This document shows, in pieces, positions 8,801 through 14,240 of a DNA stretch of 14,240 nucleotides (positions within the stretch are counted from its first letter, which is position 1; each line of letters begins with the position of its first letter). Source of the DNA: Scytalidium lignicola (lineage: Eukaryota; Ascomycota; Leotiomycetes); NCBI GenBank assembly GCA_002812745.2, contig NCSJ02000606.1, positions 1 through 14,240 on the forward strand, read 5' to 3'. The position numbers and the translations under genes were made by a program. The notes beneath the pieces are model-generated. The model was not told the DNA's origin, made no database searches, and saw nothing but the letters and a program-made list of their open reading frames with translations.

Positions 8801-8870
8801 GCAAGGGGCTTAATAAAGGAGCACAATGAAGCTCAAGTTAAACAATGAAATTCAAGGCTATTCATAGCGA

Positions 8871-8890
8871 TATATAGCAATATATAGCAA
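8871..8890. repeat. Two tandem copies of TATATAGCAA
   Basis: The 10-bp unit TATATAGCAA occurs twice with no gap, preceded by a related TTCATAGCGA. It may supply TATA elements for the gene at 9039 or be a simple slippage product. Confidence 0.6.
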
Positions 8891-9038
8891 TCTTACAATT
8901 GTAGAAAGCCCTTTGACAATAGTAAAAGATATGTATATTAAAGAATTCTCCTCCTAACTTTGTTCTCTCCCTGTTCATATCACAATTACCATCAAAACCA
9001 CTATCACCACCATCATCAGAACCATTACCATTACCACT

Positions 9039-10020
9039 ATGGCGTCTTAGACCCCTATTAACCGTCCTGACTCTCCTACTCCAGCCTCTGGCTCCTCCAA
9101 CGCCAACTCCATCCTAACTGTTGTTATAACTCCCTCTACTCCAGCTCCCCCTGGTCCTGCGGCTGCTCTCCCAGCTCTCCTAGCTCTCCCAGCCCATCCT
9201 ACAAGTGCGAAGCATGCTCTAGCAATTCTCCCTCCCTTACAGGAGTCTACGGTTTGCGAGGGCTGTACTCTGAACACCAAAAAGCCTGTAAATATGGAGG
9301 CCTTGCTAGGATTCCTTGTTGGCTACGTTAACGGACAACCTTACACCTATTGTACAAATGGGTCTGGTATATGGACAGAGTATGTGTCTGTTCCTGGACA
9401 CTTCAATGGGGCTTGTACCAACTGCTACTATAGTAATGAAGAAAGTCGCTGCTCCTTCCGTAAGTTAATACTACTTTACGGATGAGAACAAGAAGTTTAC
9501 TAACTGCAAACCATGTTTAGATATCTGCAACTGCCCTCTTCTTGCTCTTGTTGCCTTTGCTACTGCCTCTGCTATTACTGTAGCTCTTGCTGAAGCTCCT
9601 GCTAGCCGCCACCACTCCCTTCGCCCTCATGCCCCTCCAGCTGTTACTCCTTCTACTACTTCTTGCAATAACATTGCTGTTGTCCGTAAGTTATAACAAG
9701 ATCTTTTTATAAACAAAACTAATACTTTAACAATGCCTTCCTAGCTCCTTTGCCGCCTCCAACCTTCTGGTAGATTGGCTCAGCCTTCTACAGGTTATAT
9801 TCAACGCCATTCCCCTCCTCCTACCTACTGCTACTCCCCCCCTTATCCTCGGGTTGCTCTTACACCTGTTGCTACCCTGACTACTATAGGATACATCCGT
9901 CATCCTCAAGTAACACGTCAAGAACAAAGCCACTATATAGCAGATACTCTACGCTGGTTTGAGGAGATACTAGCCAATACTACAGACTTTGCTTATAAGC
10001 TTGTGGACATCGTTAAATAA
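9039..10020 (+). pseudogene. Cys-containing, Pro/Ala/Thr-rich protein of unknown function, inactivated
   Basis: ATG 9039 opens a frame whose fourth codon is TAG (9048-9050). The frame then stays open to 9459 and reads like protein: PINRPDSPTPASGSS, an Ala/Pro-rich stretch, then a Cys-rich part (CEGC ... YTYC ... ACTNCYYSNEE ... RCSF). Introns are predicted at 9460-9520 (perfect TACTAAC branch) and 9686-9744. Both donors are CGTAAGTTA, and the splices keep phase. Exon 2 is Ala/Pro-rich. In exon 3 the frame hits TAG at 9771; a neighbouring frame one base over continues as RLAQPSTGYIQRHS ... RWFEEILANTTDFAYKLVDIVK to a TAA at 10018-10020, so a 1-bp insertion near 9771 is likely. Codon use (CCT, GCT, TCT, ACT) differs from the other genes. 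I do not recognise a named family; Cys spacing hints at metal binding. Its closeness to a retroelement raises the chance of a repeat-associated family. Confidence 0.6.
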
Positions 10021-10046
10021 GAGGTAACTAATAAAAGAGAAGAGGA

Positions 10047-10397
10047 TGACAATGATAATATAACAAGTCTTTATAATAATTTGCAAATCTGATAATAGAA
10101 TAATAAACATAAGTTTTTATATACTAAAAGTATCTTGATAATCTGTAAATTATTATTATATATATCTATATAATATTAATTTATAAAGACTTGTAAATTA
10201 ATTCTTTATTAGCAATAACAAATGTTGAATTAAGCATAGTAAGAGGTTGTGTAATCAGGGTTATTCAAATATATTATGGTGTTATAATAACTATATACAT
10301 ACACAAGTAAAGAGAGCTAACTAGTAGACTACTAAAAAGGGAAGTCACGTATAATAAACAAGATAATGCTTAAGATGATACACAAGATATCACAACA
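10047..10397 (-). repeat. Probable 3' LTR of the copia element
   Basis: Read on the - strand, the proposed LTR begins TGTTGTGATATC at 10397, just after AGGGG of a degenerate polypurine tract. It ends in CA at 10047 (or at 10053; the 3' end is ambiguous). It contains a TATATAAAA box (about 10125-10115) and AATAAAG. It lies downstream of the RNase H end, where the 3' LTR of a copia element is expected. The 5' LTR is outside the window, so direct comparison and target-site duplication cannot be checked. Confidence 0.4.
10063..10194. repeat. 14-bp inverted repeat inside the LTR
   Basis: ACAAGTCTTTATAA at 10063-10076 and its exact reverse complement at 10181-10194 flank about 104 bp of AT-rich DNA. 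The arms could pair into a hairpin in the transcript's end region. In such AT-rich DNA some inverted repeats arise by chance, but 14 exact bases containing a CAAGTCTT core are unusual. Confidence 0.65.
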
Positions 10398-10599
10398 TAC
10401 CCCTATATCACCGAAACACCGAAAATTAATGCAAAAGTACCTCAAATCCCATACAAAAACAAGTGTAAAAACACTTGAACTATAAAACAGAATGCTAAAA
10501 GTATAATACTTAAACCTGAAATAAGAGTTTTTATTAATTCAAAGTAATTGATTTCAGACCTAACAAATCCATAAACTTTATATGTTTGACTGAATTCAA

Positions 10600-10900
10600 G
10601 GCCTTTATAAGACTATTAGTCAATATCTGCAGTAAGGACATAATTCAAAACAATCTCTCTTGATTACACCTTTTCACGTACAAAGTGATATCTGATATCA
10701 ATGTGTTTAGCCCTTTTCGATTGTTTAGTAGTCTTAGTCATAAAAAGAAAGCCTTGATTATTACCATTTTAAAGCTCAAAATGTTAATCTAGAATTCTAA
10801 TAGCAATCTAGCCAGCCATATGACTTTACATAATACTTCAGAGAGAGTACAATACTCAGCTTCTATAATAAACAAAGTAACACAAGGTAATCATTAGCAA
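10600..10900 (-). pseudogene. Copia RNase H domain remnant
   Basis: Around 10880-10790 the - strand reads VTLFIIEAEYCTLSE ... VIWLARLLLEF, the equivalent of VTLSTTEAEY...ALSEA...WLRRLL in copia RNase H; the acidic EAEY core survives. Around 10709-10600 it reads KHIDIRYHFVREKV, then a stop, then EIVLNYVLTADI, matching the usual KHIDIRYHFVRE...ADxLTK end. Stops and frameshifts occur between them. RNase H would degrade the RNA strand during reverse transcription; this copy cannot be expressed intact. Confidence 0.8.
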
Positions 10901-11439
10901 TATTATAAAATAAGTTTACCACTTAAAAAGAAGAGATAACCTATAATAAAACAACATATTTCCAAGCAACCATTATAATTAAAGTCATTGAAACTGTAAA
11001 AATCAAGGTTTCCATTACCTTTAAAAGTAATATCAACATCTTGAGTATTCTAAAGATATTAAAAGACTTGTTTAACTAACTTCAAATGTTGTGAAAATGG
11101 ATTTTGAAGGAATTATAAGAGTTAAAAGACTNAAAAAGAACAGATCAAAGTATATCTACATTATAAGATATATAACAGAACTAACCTTTTCAAAATAAAG
11201 CTATACATCCTAAGGAGTAACTATACTATCATATTTGACTATGAACTTAGTTACATTTGCCTTAAAAGGAGTAAAATGAGATTTAACATAATTATACTTA
11301 AATCAATCAAGAATCTTCTTGATATACTCATTTTAAACAAGTAAAATAATGTGTTTCTCTTAATCCTGTATAATACATACCCTCAGAAACCAGGATACAA
11401 GTCTTATATTAATCATTTCAAATAAATTATAAAGAATTC

Positions 11440-11800
11440 GCTTAACCTCATCAAATTAAGAGTCTTTAAGATTAATAACTAGAAAATCATTAATATAAGT
11501 ATAAATAAAAATGTTTAAACATTGATTAAAGAAGATATTAAGGTTAGATTAAAGNAAAAAGAAAGTTAATTTCAACTAACTTTAAATTAAACTTCAATTG
11601 CTAACAATAAAAAGCTTGCTTTAGTTTATACAAGGACTTTAAAAGAAGAAGAACAAGGTAACTATCATTATTAATATTAGTATATTCAACATTAAGAACT
11701 TGAAGATCCTTAACAGTGAATCCTTCAAGGAGATCTATATAAATTTTTACATTAATATTATCATTCAAAAAGGTTATAACAATGTTCATTTAGTATATTT
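11440..11800 (-). pseudogene. Copia reverse transcriptase remnant
   Basis: The frame 11789-11601 reads MNIVITFLNDNINVKIYI ... LLEGF ... LLKSLYKLKQAFYC, equivalent to the copia RT block MDVVTAFLNGDLDEEIYMEQPEGF...KSLYGLKQAPR. After a frame change (an N lies at 11555) the catalytic block reads YINDFLVIN at 11497-11471 in place of YVDD. The first catalytic Asp (MDV to MNI, codon 11786-11784) and the first Asp of YVDD (codon 11491-11489) are both Asn, as expected from G-to-A changes. Polymerase activity is therefore lost. Confidence 0.85.
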
Positions 11801-12699
11801 GCTAATTACAAACAATAATAATTAACATTAATACCTTTTATGTTGTTGACTTGACAATACTAGCTTAAATTTGATCATAATCCATTCTATGACACTGTTT
11901 ATATCCCTTGACCATAAACTTAACTTTAAAATGTTCAATTTAATAATCTACATTATGCTTAATGTAATAAACCTATTAGCCTTTTAAAGTATACTTTCTA
12001 GGAGGAAGTTAAGTAAGCTTAAAAGTCTTATACTTTATTAAGGACTTAAACTTTGTAATCATAACATCTTGTTATTCCTAGGAATACAGAGTATCAAGGA
12101 CTTCCTTGTAAGATTTCAGTTTAATAAGATTATCTGTTATAACTAGAGCATACCTTAAATTCAAAGCAGAACAAGCTATAAGACAATAGTTATAAGTTAT
12201 AACAACTGCTAAAGGTTGACTAAAAATCTTTCCTTCATCAGGAAAAGCTCTAAAAACAACTAGAAATAAAGAAATAACTAAAGATAAAGATAAAGCTTAA
12301 GTACTTGACTTTACAACTTACAAGTATATAATATAATTCTCTATAAGATCAACATATATAATATTAGAGTTATTAATGTATCCTAACTTAGGCTTCTTAT
12401 TCTTTAAGCCTTTTGGACAATTACAACTGTATTTGATAAGTACAATTACCTAAGGAAGCTTATCTTTAAACATCTCCTCCTCTTCTTTAATAAGTTGTAC
12501 AACCTTCTCAAATGTAAAGTTCAACTGTAGAAGAAAAGCTATATCTTGCAGAATAAAAGGTAAAGATAATAAAGAATATGAAGAATTAACTTTAATAACA
12601 ACTTTAGTATTTTAAGCTTTGACAACAAGCTCTTTTAAGTATAAATTATCCTTTGTAAAGATAATATAAGAAGTATAGACTAACTTATAAGTATATAAG

Positions 12700-13560
12700 A
12701 GAATTTAATAATGATAAATTAAGTTATTCTTAAAGCTTAACAATATACTTTCTTCAGCCTTAAAAACTATCTTTTAAGAAGTTATATAATATTCCTTATT
12801 AACATGTATAAAAATTTTAAAACTAACAATATAAAGGTTTGATAGATTAAGTTTGTAATTAATATTAAAAGGAAAAACCTATTTCATAAAAGCTTTAAAT
12901 AAAGTAATATTACTTACAAGAGTTTTGGTTACAAGATAATTGTTAATATATATAATTAATTTGTATATCTTATTCCAAAGTATAAAGGGAATGCTAACAA
13001 TAATCATAATAATATAAGTTCTTGTAAATATAAAATGTTTAATTCTCTTAAAGACTCTATTTTACCATAATGTATAAGAAGTAATCTCTTCATGTTAAAT
13101 ACTTTTATAATTATNAAAAGGTATCAAGTTTCTCTTTATTAAACTCATTTCCATCATCAATTTAAATCAATTTAAGAATAATATTCTACTAATTCTTAAG
13201 AAGGGCATAATATATAACTATAACATTATATACACCCTTCTTTTCTTTATAAGTATAACCTTAAATAACACTAGAGCAATCATCTACTATAATAATAGTA
13301 TAATAATGCTTATTATAACTAATAAGTATAATTGTACATACATTGATATTCAAGACCTTACTAACTTTAGTAAATTGTTTTCTAAGTTCTCAAGAAACAC
13401 CTTTTTCAGAGTAACTATACTTATAAGCTTTACAAAGGAAGAGGTCTTTGTCAGAGGCCTTCTTCATTAGCTTAATGTTAATACTAAGAGTAACTTTAAT
13501 TGTATTCTTAACAATTTCAAGGCTTGTATATACTAAATGTTAATGAATAATATTTAGACT
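12700..13560 (-). pseudogene. Copia Gag-pre-integrase and integrase remnant
   Basis: On the - strand a zinc-binding HHCC region is seen near 13545-13400 (H-x-H ... LCKAYK, where the last Cys reads Tyr). Then come NINVCTI with Asn (13344-13342) where the first catalytic Asp is expected, YYTIIIVDDCS (~13310-13273) and IDDGNEF (13161-13141) with the second Asp kept. The third block, normally TPEQNGVAERANR, reads TLW-stop-NRVFKRIKH. The Gln is a TAA at 13064-13062 and the catalytic Glu is Lys at 13049-13047. The core continues with FILWNKIYKLIIYINNYLVTKTL and ends near KAFMK and the FKIFIHVNKE-like strand. Integrase would insert the cDNA into the genome; this copy is dead. Confidence 0.83.
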
Positions 13561-14169
13561 AAGGATTATTTAATAAACAAGGAAAGCTGAAATGAGAGTT
13601 GTTAGAATGAAAGTTAGTTTAAGATAAACACTAGTAAAAGTAATGACAATAACATTATATTCAATATTGTTTTTATCAAATATACTAAAAGAAGTAACAT
13701 AAGTACTATTACCTTGTACAAGAAGTCTTAAGGCCTTGAAGATATTAACCAGGAATATAAGTATATACTATATGTTAATAAGTATTAGATGAAAAGGTAA
13801 ACCATCCAAACAAGTAATTTCAAGAGTAATAGTACTTATACTCATAATTAAAGCAAAACCATTACTTGTCTCCATAAGATAAAGATTAAAACATGTTGAA
13901 TAAGAATTAAAATCAAACTAATTAAGATTATTAATAATATAATCAATAATACTTATGTTTACAATCTACTGATTATGTGTAAACATAAAGAAAGTTATAA
14001 GATTAACAATGACCAAGCTAATAATAACCAAATTAACAAAGTTAAGGTTAACAATGTTAGATTTGTCCTTCAAATCAGACTTCTTAAGTTTATCCTTACT
14101 TTTCTTCTCCTTCTTCTTATTAAACTACTTTGCCTTATATTCCTCAAGCTTTTCAAGATACTTTTGAAA

Positions 14170-14211
14170 GTAATTAGATTCCTTGTAACTATTCTTCTTA
14201 TAATAGTTGTA
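14170..14211 (-). pseudogene. Gag CCHC zinc knuckle with all four ligands changed to Tyr
   Basis: The - strand reads YNYYKKNSYKESNY, then FQKYLEKLEEYKAK, a stop, and a Lys-rich stretch. The spacing is exactly that of a retroviral-type knuckle, C-x2-C-x4-H-x4-C, and the downstream context resembles copia Gag. All four ligand positions are Tyr (codons at 14211, 14202, 14187 and 14172 going down). Cys to Tyr (TGY to TAY) and His to Tyr (CAY to TAY) are each one RIP-type transition. The same frame runs on toward a degenerate protease region (NISIIDYIINNL near 13965-13930), which is only a tentative match. Confidence 0.75.
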
Positions 14212-14240
14212 CTTAACATCCTTGAAGCCTTTTGAATTGC

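Larger units (their letters stand above)
8737..9038. promoter_or_regulatory. Upstream region of the Cys-containing gene, with palindrome and short tandem repeat
   Basis: The stretch holds a 12-bp palindrome GATCACGTGATC (8789-8800) centred on CACGTG, and two exact copies of TATATAGCAA (8871-8890). It also has a TATA-like GTATATTAAAG near 8934 and a pyrimidine- then CA-rich leader (about 8950-9038) leading into an ATG at 9039. This layout is typical of an expressed fungal promoter, although the gene that follows is broken. Confidence 0.4.
10047..14240 (-). mobile_element. Ty1/copia LTR retrotransposon, 5' part beyond the window, heavily RIP-mutated
   Basis: Domains appear on the - strand in the copia order: Gag zinc knuckle (14211-14170), Gag-pre-integrase and integrase (about 13560-12700), reverse transcriptase (about 11790-11300), RNase H (about 10900-10600) and a probable 3' LTR. 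Integrase before RT is diagnostic of Ty1/copia rather than Ty3/gypsy. The sequence is strongly AT- and TpA-rich and stop codons are dense. Conserved Cys, His, Asp, Glu, Gly and Gln are repeatedly replaced as expected from C-to-T or G-to-A changes. The element is non-functional. No long intact frame remains; the longest recognisable one is the 62-codon RT fragment. Confidence 0.88.

Noticed and set aside
13975..14235. 86-codon + strand open frame rich in Leu/Ile
   Set aside because: It is the antisense shadow of the Gag zinc-knuckle and Lys-rich region on the - strand. Its membrane-like look comes from reading AAG/AAA codons backwards.
10020..14240. Many AT-rich direct and inverted repeats that could look like arrays or an origin
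   Set aside because: They have no regular spacing or conserved unit and fall in RIP-mutated retroelement DNA, where such matches arise by chance. No CRISPR structure is present.

Overview
This window looks like nuclear DNA of a filamentous ascomycete (Pezizomycotina; possibly Leotiomycetes, but that is only an impression). The genes have short GT-AG introns (51-210 nt) with CTAAC-type branch points. They encode typical fungal families: a tandem GFA-domain protein, a secreted type-B carboxylesterase, an SKL-ended crotonase and a fungal APH-like kinase. From about 10.03 kb to the end the DNA is extremely AT-rich and holds a Ty1/copia retrotransposon wrecked by C-to-T / G-to-A transitions, the signature of repeat-induced point mutation (RIP).

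Layout. 1-1120: intergenic, with a strong G-quadruplex motif, a possible terminal exon of an upstream gene and a CreA-like GC box. 1330-2693 (+): four-exon tandem GFA/CENP-V-type zinc protein. 3039-5080 (-): four-exon carboxylesterase with intact catalytic residues, whose last ~100 codons are put out of frame by one extra copy of a 7-bp tandem repeat. 5081-5964: divergent promoter region with an E-box and a CCTCGG (FarA/FarB-type) motif. 5965-7139 (+): four-exon peroxisomal enoyl-CoA hydratase/isomerase-family enzyme ending in SKL. 7630-8736 (-): APH-like kinase pseudogene with two in-frame stops. 9039-10020 (+): Cys-containing, Pro/Ala/Thr-rich gene broken by a stop at codon 4 and a probable frameshift. 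About 10047-14240 (-): copia element, read backwards as LTR, RNase H, RT, integrase and Gag zinc knuckle, running off the right edge.

Functionally, the left half is ordinary single-copy metabolism (formaldehyde/thiol-type zinc protein, ester hydrolysis, peroxisomal fatty-acid metabolism), with no sign of a tight cluster. The right half is a decay zone. The zinc-knuckle ligands and several polymerase and integrase catalytic residues of the retroelement have changed in the RIP direction. The three stop codons in the two adjacent host genes can each be explained by a single CpA-to-TpA change, which suggests RIP leaked outward from the repeat. I found no CRISPR array, no tRNA or rRNA, and no clearly new multi-gene system. 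The most notable items are the Eci1-like active site of the crotonase, the 7-bp repeat frameshift in the esterase, and the RIP-destroyed copia element with its possible leakage.
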